From Aspidapion aeneum (taxonomy: Eukaryota > Arthropoda > Insecta > Coleoptera > Brentidae): a DNA stretch of 64,000 bases. Location of the stretch: contig OY755042.1 in assembly GCA_963576565.1 (NCBI GenBank), forward strand, positions 104,895,314 through 104,959,313. Reading direction: 5' to 3'. Position numbers and translations under genes: made by a program. A model generated the notes under the pieces. That model saw only the letters and a list, made by a program, of their open reading frames with translations. It was not told the origin of the DNA and ran no database searches. Positions 1 through 10,545 of the stretch are shown piece by piece; positions within the stretch are counted from its first letter, which is position 1; every line of letters begins with the position of its first letter.

Positions 1-1608
1 CCGGTCGACATCTACACACACCGCGTACCACCTATACATTGTGCTCGAACGAGAAACAAATCTCGAATCCTCGTATGGGCGAAGGCATTACTGTTTTATA
101 GGCTAGAGCTCGGCTACAAATCGAGAATCAACGGAAATAACCGAATGAAACCCAATCACGTTTTTAAAAATGAACGTGGATTCACTTATTCGGAATATTA
201 TTTTATCTAGTCTTTTTGCAACAAACGTTTTGAAATGCTTTAATGACATTCATATGTCAAAACGGCATTTTTCCTCGGAAAATATGAAACAAAATTAATA
301 AGCGAAAATTGAGTCAGGTTTCAGTAAAAATATTTTTTAACTGTCTGAGCTTAAATAGTCTAGAAAATTAATTAAAACAATAAAAAAAATAGTAACTTCC
401 TTACAGGTTCTGCTGCTGTCTATATAACGTCTCGTTATTTACATGTGCCAAATTCACACTTAAAAAGTCCTCCACACATGTTAAAACGCCACTAGAAAAA
501 GACTCAAACCTCCTAACTTTTTGCGTATTATTTTGTCATGTTTTTTTATGTTTTTTAATCAAAAAAAGGCACGTAAACCTGTTCTAAAAGCCCTCTAGGT
601 TAAGACTTCTTAAAAGTAATAATTTTCTGCGTCTTTTTTTGTCACGTTTTTTTTGATAACTTTGTTTTAACTTAAAAGTGACGGGAAAGAAAATTCTGAA
701 AGTTCACTAGTTTAAGACTACACTTGACAATTTTGGTAGCTGGCGTTCAAGGCAAGACAAAATCTCTATACATACCTACATTATGTTTTCTTTAAAAGCT
801 AAACAAGATTTTTCAATAGTAAACACTTTCACACAATATAATAATGTGTCTTTATCAGGTTAATAACTGATGCGTCGTGATCGTGAAGGATCAGGAATTA
901 AGTACTTCATTCACTGGTTTTTGGAGTTTAGATGCCAAGGCACTCCCGGATAGATTTTATTGCTGCTTCTGGTAAAATCTCAAAAATATTTGCTAGAAAA
1001 TAGCCACGTTTTAAAATTCGTGTAGAAAAAGCGCGAACCTAATTTTGACGTTGATAAAAATCTACTTAGAGTTCACTTGAAAATAACGAAAAAACATTGC
1101 TATTTTGATTTGATAATGGCGTTATTATAACGCCGTTTTTAGCAACGTTATTTTTTATAACGTTAATGAATGACCCATTAAGCTTGTTTTCATATTTGAA
1201 ATAAAGGTTTTTTTTTCTAGCAGGTTTTAAAATCAACGTTTTTTTTCTTACGCGTTTTTTACACGTGGTTTGTTTTCCTCCCGTCCCATTTTTCTTTTCA
1301 AGAATTTTTCAGCAGTAAAATACTTTGAATTCCTGTCACGTATGAGCTGCATTGTGCCGATGGCGCTTCAGGATGCCGACGTTGCATCCTAGGGGAGGAT
1401 TGTTCGTCTATCGGTCGATATTTCAGGGACATTATTGGTTTTACCAAAAATAAAGACTTTTACTTACTGCGTGATACCGAACCGAACCGGGCCTTTGCTA
1501 TGTCACATTTCTCACATTATCCTTTATTTAAAGCAATTCAAGCGCAAATGCCACGATATAAATACACACATAGGAGGTACGCAGAGTTCTTAAGTATGGA
1601 AATTCATT
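1..1608. other. Non-coding AT-rich stretch, no gene recognised
   Basis: Frame 1 is open from the window edge to a TAG at 208-210 (69 codons). The peptide resembles nothing I know, so it could be an exon tail or chance. The rest is AT-rich with short homopolymer runs. Around 1500-1560 a short stretch (shared 15-mer TTATCCTTTATTTAA) resembles 3155-3200, so it is probably an old fragment of the dispersed repeat annotated at 3132-3459. Confidence 0.5.
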
Positions 1609-2312
1609 TTGACGGCAAAAAATAAACCCAACAAAAGGAAAAGTAAACATTCAGATCATCAACGGAAGAATGGACAGAACACTTCAAGGGACTGCTGCAG
1701 GAAACGAGACCCGTATATATGTCAGCCTCTCCGAGGAGAGACAGAAGTACATGGAGAGGAAGTAATCTTTAAAAAAGAAATGATAAATAATAGTATTAAA
1801 AAGCTTAAATCCAGAAAAGCTAGCGGACCTGGGGGAATATACGCTGAAATGTTCAAATATGGATCGGAGAAACTACTAGAAAATCTCACATATATTATCA
1901 ATCAATGCATAAACGGACATCCAGTGCCAGATGATGAAAATTGCATTAATATCCTCAATACATAAAAACGGAAATAAGTTGGATTGCAACAATTACAGAG
2001 GAATTTCAGTAACCAGTACTCTAAGTAGATTGTACGGTAGGATTCTTAGAGATCTAATAGAGAATGATTTTCAGGTACAAGCAGAAGAAGAGCAAAGTGG
2101 GTTTCGTGCAGGCAGATCTTGTAGTGATAATGTTTTGTCTTAAACAAGTAATTGAAAAAAGGAGTGCCAGAAATATAGAGACTCATGTTACCTTTGTGGA
2201 CCTACAAAAAGCATATTATACATTTTGAAAAATTATGGACAGAGTTAGAGCAAACTAATATCTATCATACATACATAAAAGCGACAAAAGAACTATACAA
2301 AGGGTCAAAATC
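1609..2312 (+). pseudogene. Non-LTR retrotransposon (LINE) reverse transcriptase fragment
   Basis: Three successive frames encode consecutive parts of a LINE reverse transcriptase. 1780-1950 carries the 'LKSRKASGPGGI' block that precedes the RT core. 1931-2143 carries 'NYRGISVTSTLSRLYGRI' and 'EEQSGFRAGRSCSDN'. 2145-2312 carries 'THVTFVDLQKAYY', the motif A position, where the usual catalytic D context (FxDLxKAFD) is eroded. Endonuclease, YADD motif and C-terminus are missing. At least two frameshifts make it a dead fragment. It ends 54 bases before the splice acceptor of the next exon, so it lies in that gene's upstream intron. Confidence 0.85.
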
Positions 2313-2365
2313 TTTTTTTTTTCTGACTCGGCTAAGTCTAAATATGTTATTTGTTTTTATTCCAG

Positions 2366-2567
2366 AGTGGTAGAACTTTTCAACTGGCTCTTAGAAGTTG
2401 CCGAAGACGACACCGAAGTATACGATGGCGCTCGGATCGTGTGGACTGTCAGGTTCGAACCTCATGCAGATGCAGGCGATGGTAAACCTCATCGGACCGA
2501 ACATAAGTCAACAACGAGATTCGAAATTCAGAAAGACGATATTCAAGCTGTGGTTCCCATTAGTAAG
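2366..2567 (+). CDS. Internal exon, probable TMEM132-family membrane protein
   Basis: A 202-base exon with clean borders: a T-rich tract ending TTTTTATTCCAG before 2366, and the donor GTAAGT at 2568. The first base completes a codon and the last codon (AAG) is complete, so the incoming intron is phase 2 and the outgoing one phase 0. The 67 codons contain 'ELFNWLLEV', 'RIVWTVRFEP', and end 'FEIQKDDIQAVVPISK'. I recognise this as the conserved segment of TMEM132 proteins, single-pass neuronal adhesion-type proteins (detonator in Drosophila). No stop or frameshift is present, and codon use is more GC-rich than the surroundings. Neighbouring exons were not found, so their introns must be long. 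The family call is from memory of conserved motifs. That it is a real exon is much surer. Confidence 0.68.
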
Positions 2568-2588
2568 GTAAGTTATGTCCTCTTTTAA

Positions 2589-3131
2589 GGCTCCGGAACG
2601 AAATAGCGATGTATCAAAATAGCGACTATCAAAATAGCGACAACCAAAATAGCGATGTATCAAATAGCGACAACCAAAATAGCGTACAATAGAAATAGTA
2701 ATATATCAAAATAGCGATGTATTAAAATCAAAAATAGCGCATAACTTATTTCCCGGCATCCTAGAGGGTATAAATCCAGACCGAACCAAACCGAACTGAA
2801 CCAAACTAAACCAGCATATTTTTTTAAAAAGAAAACTTTCCTGACTTTTTTCCGGAATCTTAGAGGGTGTGAATCCGAAAGGAACTTGGTTCGGTTTGGA
2901 TGCACACCCTCTAGGATCCCGAGAAAAAATTCTTTTTTTTTTTTTTAATATGCTTACATCGCTGTTTTGTTAGTCGCTATTTTGTTACATCGCTATTTTG
3001 ATAGTCACGATTTTGTTACATCGCTATTTTGATAGTCGCTCTTTTATTACATCGCAATTTTGATTTTCGCTATTTCGATTCCGCTTTATTAATACCCGCT
3101 ATTTTGTACATCGCTATTTCGTTCCGGAGCC
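2589..3131. mobile_element. Foldback element FB1 with 'AAAATAGCGA' arms
   Basis: It begins GGCTCCGGAACGAAATAGCG and ends with the matching inverted end (CGCTATTTCGTTCCGGAGCC). Both arms are built from short direct repeats of CAAAATAGCGATGTAT-like units, pointing inward. The middle (2740-2940) holds GAACC-rich stretches next to a 'CTAGAGGGTGTGAATCC' module in both orientations. There is no coding potential. It starts 21 bases downstream of the last exon base. Related copies lie at 8876-9360 and 62750-63687. No clean target duplication is visible. Confidence 0.8.
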
Positions 3132-3459
3132 CTTTTTTACTAAATGACCTTTTGCATGTCCCATTTTTTACTTATCCTTTATTTAAGGCATGCGCACCTG
3201 GTTTAAACTCCATTCCTTACTTAAGGTTAGTGTTTCTCCTTACTTGTGTTCGAATAACGCAGGCTACTAGCTCCTTTATTTAGAGACAGTGTTACAGCGC
3301 ATATAACGTTATGACAAGATGTAATGTAAATTTAAAATGTTTTTGATACCAGACAAAATCCTAACCAATAAATCAAAGCTGCTACCACTCTTTAACAGTT
3401 AACTATCTATCTATTACTTAGATACAGATCAGTTTTACCTCAAAAATAAATTTTTTCAA
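3132..3459 (-). repeat. Dispersed repeat copy, uninterrupted relative of 57.7-58.4 kb
   Basis: Read on the minus strand, this segment matches the two flanks of the MITE at 57799-58236, including 'AACGTTATATGCGC', 'CAACACTGTCTCTAAATA', 'CTAGTAGCCTGCGTTATT' and the CATGTCCCA block. It therefore serves as an empty site for that insertion. Short open frames here (for example ending QATSSFI) recur in both copies but carry no recognisable domain. Confidence 0.6.
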
Positions 3460-4145
3460 AAACCACCTTTGATTCGCTTCTACTACCAAAAAATCAACTA
3501 CTTCGACGTTCACCTGCCTTCTACCACCAAAAAACCAAATAGCTCCTGTTACCAACCACTCCCACCTTTAGCTAGCTTCTATCAGCAAAAAAACCAACTA
3601 CTACCACCTTTTTTTAGCTTCTACCAGCAAAAAAAACCAACTACCACCTCCCCTAGCTTTTTCCATTAAAAAGCCAACTACTACCATTTTTCCCTAGCTT
3701 CTACCACCAAAAAACCAACTACTTTCACCTGCCCCTGGTCTCTATCGCCTAAAAGTCAACTACTACCACCTTCCCGTAGTTTTTACCAGCAAAAAACCAA
3801 TTAATACCACCTTCCCCTAACTTCTACTACCAAAAAAATTAACTACTACCACCTTCCCCTTCCTCACATCAGCAAAAAACGAACTACTACCACCTTTTCT
3901 TAGCTTCTTCCATCAAATAAAACAACTACTACAACCTTCCACTAGCTTCTTCCATAAAAAAACCACCTACTGCCACCTTCCCATTCCCTTAGCTTCTGCC
4001 ACCAAAAATATCTACCACTACCACCTTCCTTTAGCTTCTACCAGAAAAAAATCAACTACTACCACCTTGCCCTAGATTCTACCAGCAAAAAACCAAGTAC
4101 TACTACCTTCATCTAGCTTCTACCACCACAAAACCAACTACTACA
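3460..4145 (+). repeat. 41-bp minisatellite, forward array
   Basis: About 16 imperfect copies of a pyrimidine-rich unit, roughly CTACCACCTTCCCCTAGCTT followed by CTACCAGCAAAAAACCAA. The short open frame at 3469-3669 is a by-product of the repeat. The array stops at about 4145 and the same unit continues in the opposite orientation beyond it. Confidence 0.9.
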
Positions 4146-4200
4146 ATCAATCAAATAAGGTAGTTGGTTTTTTAGTGACAGGAGCTAGGGGAAGGTAGTA
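4146..4200 (-). repeat. 41-bp minisatellite, inverted part (left piece)
   Basis: Reverse-complement copies of the minisatellite begin here (GGTAGTTGGTTTTTTAG, then AGCTAGGGGAAGGTAGTA). The array is cut at 4200 by the TIR element and resumes at 6922. Confidence 0.85.
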
Positions 4201-6921
4201 CCCAACTAACATTTAAATAACACACAATTTTTATTTGATATGCTTGTATGGCAGAACACAAAATCCTAGCGCGACGTTTTTGTCTTTAGGAATGTGATTT
4301 GTTCTGGGAGCGTAACTCTTATAATGTGTTATATCTACACTGTAATTTGTAATTCCTGGAAATAAATTGAAATTGAAATTGAACATTTATAGTAGCGGCT
4401 ACATGTTCTAAAGGCTTTGCTACTTTCTTAAAGTAGAAATGTGGTGATCCCAACCAAAATTTGTTACTTTTTAGTTCTAACTACTATTTAGTATCAGGAA
4501 ATAGTAGATGTTTCGTAAAAACGACCCTCTAAACTACTTCTTAGGATTGTTTCTTGATAGTCGATTCTGATAGTCTTCTCTACCACAATAGGACGTTGCT
4601 AAAGTTTTACTTTCTTTTTAGTCGTTATTTCGTAGTCGCCCTGACTTTTATATCCTACTTAATTACCACTGGAAAGTTAAGCTTCATTGGAGTCCCAAAC
4701 AAGTGTATCCGACAACTACATTATAACTTTAATTTTTACCACAAAAGTTTGTGTCATCATAGTAACATCTGATGTAACAATGTAGACAAAATAACTTTTT
4801 GGATCAACTTTAAAGCCGCAACTACTTTGACTTTTTTTTAATGTCGATCTTTTAAAGTAATCTCCCCTTCCTGTTTCTACTTTGAAAACGTAGACTTTTT
4901 GAAGTCGCATCTTGGTCGGACACATTCTTAACCCTACTTTTTGTGGCTCCTTTTATAATATGAGAATATTAGGAATAGTTTTGCAAATATTTTTTTAACT
5001 ACCTTGAGCAGTCCATGTTTTCGAGCTCATTGCTTGACCATTTCGCAAAACAATCAAAATGCAAAATATTGATCCAAAGTATCGAGTACCGCACACGGAT
5101 TTTAAGAATTCCCTTGTCCATGCTTAATCTCCATCCTTAATCTTTTACGCTACTTGTTGCTGATCTATTCTTGTACTGTCTTTACGGTCGTTCGTGGTTT
5201 GTGCTGTGGCACCACCCTATCGCCATCGTAACCCTCTTGTGCGAACTAAACCGAATTCGTTTATCTATGCCTCTTGTGCTACCGGGTCGTGTCTCTCTGT
5301 GATTCATTTTATGTGTTGAGCTTGGGTATTTGTCTTTTTGGTTTTCTTCAAATTTGTGCTGTTGTTAAAGCTTGGTTTGAAGTAAATAAACTTAAATTTG
5401 TGCTATATTTTGTGCCAGGCTTTATTGCAATAGGTCCCTAATATCTAATTTATGCACGGCCCCTAAAATAACGTCTGGGATATGCTAGACTTCATCTAGG
5501 AACTTTTGCGCTGTTTGCGGCTAATAAAAAAACAAGTTAGATATATCGTGGTTACATGCGGATTTCTAAGCGATCTCACAAGTCTCAGAGATTGTTTTTT
5601 TACTTATAGGGCTTATAATAATAAAAATTACTGAATATTGACAATGCCAAAATATCTAAAAACAATAAAAAATACTACATACGAATTGTGAGAGCAATGT
5701 GTAAATAAAAAAAGTAACAATAAGTTGATTTCATTGATGTGACTACGTTATTTTAGTTCCTTGACCAACACTTCCTAGAAATTCTAGAATACGAATCATG
5801 CTCTCGACTGCAACATACATTTTTAAAAAACTCTTTTTATTGGTACTTCATTTATTGTTCTAATGGAATTTAATTTATCTTGTTTTTGTTTTAAAACCTA
5901 TCACAAATTCACGCTCGTACATAACCTATAAGCAGTGGTGCTGTTGTTGACAGAAACGGCAAATGACAAGTGGCGTCACCCCAATAACTTGAGGGTAGTA
6001 GTTATACTTATCGCGTGGTTCCTATCACTCTGTAGACGTTTTCTAGAGGCGAAAGCTAGTTAATAATCCGTTTCTGCAACGAAGGCGTAGAAATTCTAGT
6101 GTGTTATCTAGAACTTAAAAGGAATGCCGACATAAAAGTCGTAAGTGACACGTTGCCGTAACTTAGGCTCACTTTCAAGTAACCCTTTCGACTATCAGGG
6201 AATATAGTTTGGGACGCCATGTTTTTATGTAAGAAAGAAAATGTAATATTTTTGTTGTCGTTTTATGAGCTCATATTAAAGAGCTATGCTATTTTATAAA
6301 CAAATTAGTTGAAGCTTACCAAAAATGCTCTTCTTAAGCACCATTTGTTGGAGTTATCTGTCGATTATGAAAACATAACCTCCAAAATCACAACACAAAA
6401 ATTCCATCAGCTACCAGAAAACGGCTCAATTTTACGGGCGCACCGGTTTTTTGCAATATATATAATGCATGTTATACAAAAAACTTTGCGTCGCACTCGA
6501 ATTTTGATCCTCTGCTCGTAAATTCTCACCCTTTTGGATAACATAGTACATATTATAACCATAACCAAACAAAAAAACTAAGCGAGTCTGTTTACTGTTG
6601 TGTCCACCATATTGTGTAACAATTCTACCAAAAAGAAACGATTATATTATTTGCAACTACATCGCAACGTTTATGCCATTACGGAAAAAAACCAGCCTCT
6701 ACGACGTAGTAGATACCTGGCTACGACGTAGTAGTGTAGTTGTTACTACAGTGACTTTAAACACTTGGCCAAGTAGTTATAACCAGAAATTGGTTACCCA
6801 CTTAGGGAATTATAACGTCGCTGTATGGTATACTGAGACGTAGCGGGAGTACGTTGCGGTTACTTTTAAGAAATTCTTTCTAGTTGGGGTTTCGTCGTTA
6901 CAACTTTAAATGTTTGTTGGG
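4201..6921. mobile_element. TIR element 'A', about 2.7 kb, unclassified DNA transposon
   Basis: Terminal inverted repeats CCCAACTAACATTTA (4201) and its near-complement TAAATGTTTGTTGGG (ending 6921). A 2-bp TA duplication restores the minisatellite unit length when the element is removed. A shorter copy (element B, 39898-41097) shares both ends but lacks the segment equal to about 4834-6169. The B junction falls at the shared word ACTTT, as expected for an internal deletion. Short open frames (4554-4772, 6309-6521, 6598-6843) match no transposase I know, so A is probably non-autonomous. A LINE tail is inserted at 4216-4381. The superfamily is uncertain. Confidence 0.82.
4216..4381 (+). mobile_element. 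LINE/SINE 3'-tail insertion with 8-bp target duplication
   Basis: 166 bases absent from element B are flanked by AACATTTA on both sides (4208-4215 and 4382-4389). They end in AATAAATTGAAATTGAAATTG-type sequence: a polyadenylation-like AATAAA followed by ATTGAA repeats, typical of the 3' end of a 5'-truncated non-LTR retroposon. No tRNA-like head was recognised. Confidence 0.75.
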
Positions 6922-7105
6922 TAGTAGTTGGTTTTTTGATCTTAGACGCAAGGGACAGGCGGTAGTAGTTGGTTTTTGGTAGTAGAAGCCAGGGGAAGGT
7001 GCTAGTAGTTGGTTTTTTGGCGGTAGAAGCAAAGGGGAGGTGGAAGTAGTTGGTTTTTTGGTGGCAGAAGCTAAGAGAAGGTGGCTTTTGGGTTAAAACT
7101 TGGTC
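6922..7105 (-). repeat. 41-bp minisatellite, inverted part (right piece)
   Basis: Four to five reverse-orientation units (GGTAGTAGTTGGTTTTTTGG, then variable GAAGC..AGGGGAAGGTGG). The forward array at 3460-4145 and this reverse array form a head-to-head inverted pair with element A between them. Confidence 0.85.
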
Positions 7106-7945
7106 GTAACTGATAGGTCACTATAGCTGTGGTAACAGCTTAGACTTATAAGTTAGTGCCTCTTTGTTTTTACCATAAACAAGGCGGCCTTACAGCTAAA
7201 ATAAAAATTGTGTCTGCGAAAGCTCAAAATTGAACTTCTAAATATCACGTGACATCTGTCATTTAATGTCGCATTCATAAAGGATAAAGTTAGCTCAAGG
7301 AGTGCGTTAAAACTATTCCTAATGTTTATGATATTGCTTCCTTTGGCCAAGAAATCACTGCCAAAAGAAAGTCGGACATCGCGTTACCAACTTTAAACTT
7401 TTTAAAGAATTTCATAGTTGCCAACAGAAATGCTTTTCTAATTATATAGCGCCAAATTTCTGAGTATAGAGGTATAATTTAATTCATAATTTACCATAAT
7501 TAATTTATAGGCACTCTTGTTGTTATCAAATGCGCGGTGTTGCGGTTTAAAGCATGCAAAGCCGCGTTTATTTAAAGTGCCATCCATGTTGGCGCATTTA
7601 TTAAAAATGTATCAAAAAGCCACAAATTTCAATTGCCATTAAAAAGCATGTCCTCTATCGCGCCGCAAAATTAACGAAATTAGTGATGTTGGTAAGCGCT
7701 TTTGGCATCCCCAATGCAACTGCCACGTACAGTGGTCTAAACACCACAAGCTTACAAAAATGATAATCATAACAAAAACATTTCATGTAAAAAAAAAAGC
7801 CAAGTACGCGAAAGTGGTATTCCGTAAAAAGAACTTACTATCTTGGAAATGTTTTTTAAAACTTTGCTTTGCATTACTTCTCTATTTGTTGAGGAGGAAT
7901 CCACATTGGTATTCTCGAGGGATGGCTCGGTATTTCCTTTCGGTA
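7106..7945. other. Non-coding stretch with one dispersed-repeat fragment
   Basis: No gene recognised. 7236-7300 (minus-strand reading) matches the sequence on both sides of the MITE at 56193-56803 and so is an empty site for it ('CTAACTTTATCCTTTATGAA', then 'TGCGACATTAAATGAC'). The remainder is AT-rich; short frames such as 7153-7350 and 7760-8044 carry no domain. Confidence 0.5.
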
Positions 7946-8100
7946 TACAGGTTAGGGAAAATACCAGGAAATACTTGGGAAGTACTGGGAAATATACTGG
8001 GAAATACCGGGAAGTGCTTGGGAAATACTAGGAAATACCATTAAAATTTGAGGAAATACCAGGAAATACCGTAGGTATTATACCATAGGTATTTCCTTTT
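7946..8100. repeat. Degenerate 10-12-bp tandem repeat 'GGGAAATACC'
   Basis: About a dozen variants of GGGAAATACCAGGAAATACT in a row. Flanking copies in reverse (GGTATTTCCTTT at about 7930 and 8088) give the segment a weak overall dyad. The 94-codon frame across it is repeat translation, not a gene. Confidence 0.75.
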
Positions 8101-8875
8101 GGAGTACAAAAATCGGCGATTGAACCACCCCTCGGGTTTTTTCCGATAGTCAGCTCGGAATTCTCTAATAGTCTATTGTATAAAGCTAGTTACAATACCT
8201 GATCCTCTCATATACCTCTTAAATCTTCCTTGTGAGTCATTAGGGACTTATTGGAATAAAACCTGACTTTATTTTAGAGTCGACTTTATTCTGACACATT
8301 TACAAAGAAAACTAACAGCTGACCTCTCAAAATTGACATACCAAAGCCAAATTTAAAAATAAAGTCGCTAACTTTCAATTAATAAATACCGACACTAATA
8401 AATCCGTTTCTTAAATACACAAAGGCCGAATTTTGAAGGAAAGCAGCTGCTTTTTGTATGTAGATCTGTCACAATACGGTCGCTTTTAAAATAAGGTCAG
8501 GTTTTAATCCAATAAGTGTCTATTGCTTTTAGGTTTTTCGCTGACTCTTGTGGTACACTGGATGTATTTTGGTCTGAATAAAGAGCGAGGAAACGCCCAC
8601 GCTGTTGGTAGATAATAACTTTTAAAAGTTCATTTAGGGCCTGCATAAAAGGCCCCGAAATCCGCTCAGTTAATTTGCATTCAGCGAATTTTCGTCGCCC
8701 TCGCACAATGCTCGTTAAATATAAAAAAATAGAGAGAATTCGGCTATAATGACCTTTAAAAAACTTATTTTTTGGTATTATCAAGGACTGAAGATATCTG
8801 TCCCTGGTATTATCTTTTCTTCTTTATAAAATTCTTTTAATGTTATATCTTCTTATATAAAGATAGTACTAGGGA
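8101..8875. other. Non-coding AT-rich stretch
   Basis: No gene or recognisable repeat. A 95-codon minus-strand frame (8497-8784) has no domain similarity that I can see. Confidence 0.4.
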
Positions 8876-9360
8876 GCAGCATATTAATAAAAAAAATCCC
8901 TGAATTTTTTCTCGGGATCCTAGGGTGTGTCACAAACCGACCCGAACCAAACGGAACCGAACCGAATTCAGTTTGGTTCGATTCGGTTAAGTTCGGATTC
9001 ACACCCTCTAGGATTCCGGGAGAGAAGTCAGGAGTCTTTTGTTAAATATGCTAGTTCGGTTTGGTTCGATTCAGTACGGATTCACACTCTCTAGGATCCC
9101 GGGAAAGAAGTCATGCCCTATTAACTATGGAAATAAACGTATCGCCAGTTAGACACATTCGTTCTTTTGTTCCTCGCGATTTTGTTACATCGCTCTTTTG
9201 TTACTCGCGGTTTTGTTACTTGCGCTTTTGTTACTCGCATTTTTATTACTTCCGGTTTTGTCATTCGCGCTTTTGTTACTCCTGCATTTATTACTCGCGG
9301 TTTTGTTACTCCTGATTTTGTCACTAGCAATTTTGTTACTCGAGCTTTCATTACAGAGCC
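8876..9360. mobile_element. Foldback element FB3, left-truncated copy
   Basis: It contains the FB core modules: CCGAACC/GGTTCGG stretches in both orientations and 'CACACCCTCTAGGATTCCGG' with GAGAAGTCAG. A right arm of TTTTGTTACTCGC/TTTTGTTACATCGC repeats ends ...ACAGAGCC at 9360, like FB2. The outer left arm is missing. Overlapping open frames on both strands (9061-9420) are repeat artefacts, rich in 'VTK' or 'CYSRF'. Confidence 0.7.
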
Positions 9361-9807
9361 ATTTTTTTCCAAAAAGCAAATTTTAATATAAATCACCACC
9401 CTGTATAGAATACTACGCATATGGTAAAGGTTGGTATTTCATAAATTATTATTTTTATTCGTTTTAATGAAAAATAACTGAGACCCACAAAAAATAATAA
9501 ATGGAAAAAACCACAAAAACAAAAACAACCCCTTTACGATACATTACACATGAAAGTAATACCTTTCTTATCCAAATATCCGCGCGTATGTCGGAAAAAG
9601 TTTGGGGAAATATTATTTTTCCTGTTTTTCAGTTCACAGGTTGAACCTTTGACCTATTTTATTTACCTTGATTTTGACAAATGTATCATTTGATCCTTTG
9701 GCAAGGTTATATAGTTCGCTCCAGAAAATTATTCGTATTTATTATTTTTACCTTCCTAGCCCGCGTAGCAATGGCTAGAAAAGGTATTATTTTCGACGAA
9801 AATTTTT
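9361..9807. other. Non-coding AT-rich stretch
   Basis: Nothing recognised beyond A/T runs. Confidence 0.4.
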
Positions 9808-10545
9808 TAGCTCACACATATACTATCCTATAGTAGTGTGAGCTATGGTGATCCTAATTTTTTCGAGAAAAAAAAAAGTTGCTCCGATTTCAAAAATTTT
9901 TATATATCTTTGCGTTTCAGATCATTTTGAAACTTTTTTGTTGCGCCGTCTGTCTGTCTGTCTGTCTGTCTGTATGTCTGTCTGTCTGTATGTCTGTCTG
10001 TAACGACCAACGCGCATAACTCAAAAACCGCTTGGCCGATTTTAATGAAATTTGGTACCTAGGCTGGGTCTTAGGTCGAGATGGTCCCATTTAAAAATGA
10101 ACAAAATCCACCCAACATAAACCAAATAAAAGGGTGGGGGTAGATTTCAAAATTAGAGTTTATGTGAAAATATGGCGTGTGTGATATCAAACGAAAGGTA
10201 ATTGAGTCTGCAGTTAAACAAAATACATTTTAATTTATTTTAAAAAAAGGGTGGGGGTATATTTTCAAAATTAGAGTTTAAGTAAAAATATGGCGTGTGT
10301 GATATCAAACGAAAGGTAATTGAGTCCGGAGTTTAACAAAATACATTTTTGTTTTTGTTTTTTTAAGGGTGGGGGTAGATTTCAAAAAATTTGAGTTTAA
10401 GTCAAAACATGGCTTGTGTGGTATCAAACAAAAGGTAATTTAGTCTGGAGTTGAATAAAATATATTTCAGTTTTTATTTATATTAGCTCACACGTACACT
10501 ATAACTATAGTACCTTGTGTGAGCTTAGGGGCCCATATATTGGCA
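9808..10545 (+). mobile_element. 'TTAGCTCACAC' repeat family, copy 1
   Basis: It opens with a hairpin of TAGCTCACAC and GTGTGAGCTA arms. A TCTG/TCTA microsatellite (9945-10003), the block 'CATAACTCAAAAACCGCTTG', and about 110-bp direct repeats around 'GGGTGGGGGTAGATTTCAAA' follow. It closes with a second TAGCTCACAC..GTGTGAGCTTA hairpin and CCCATATATTGGCAGAGTAT. There are no terminal inverted repeats in the usual sense and no coding region. Other copies are at 13438-14015 and 29799-30440. The class is unknown; Helitron-like or foldback are possibilities. Confidence 0.7.

Noticed and set aside
9061..9420. Overlapping ORFs on both strands of the TTTTGTTACTCGC array
   Set aside because: Low-complexity translations of a short repeat in every frame.
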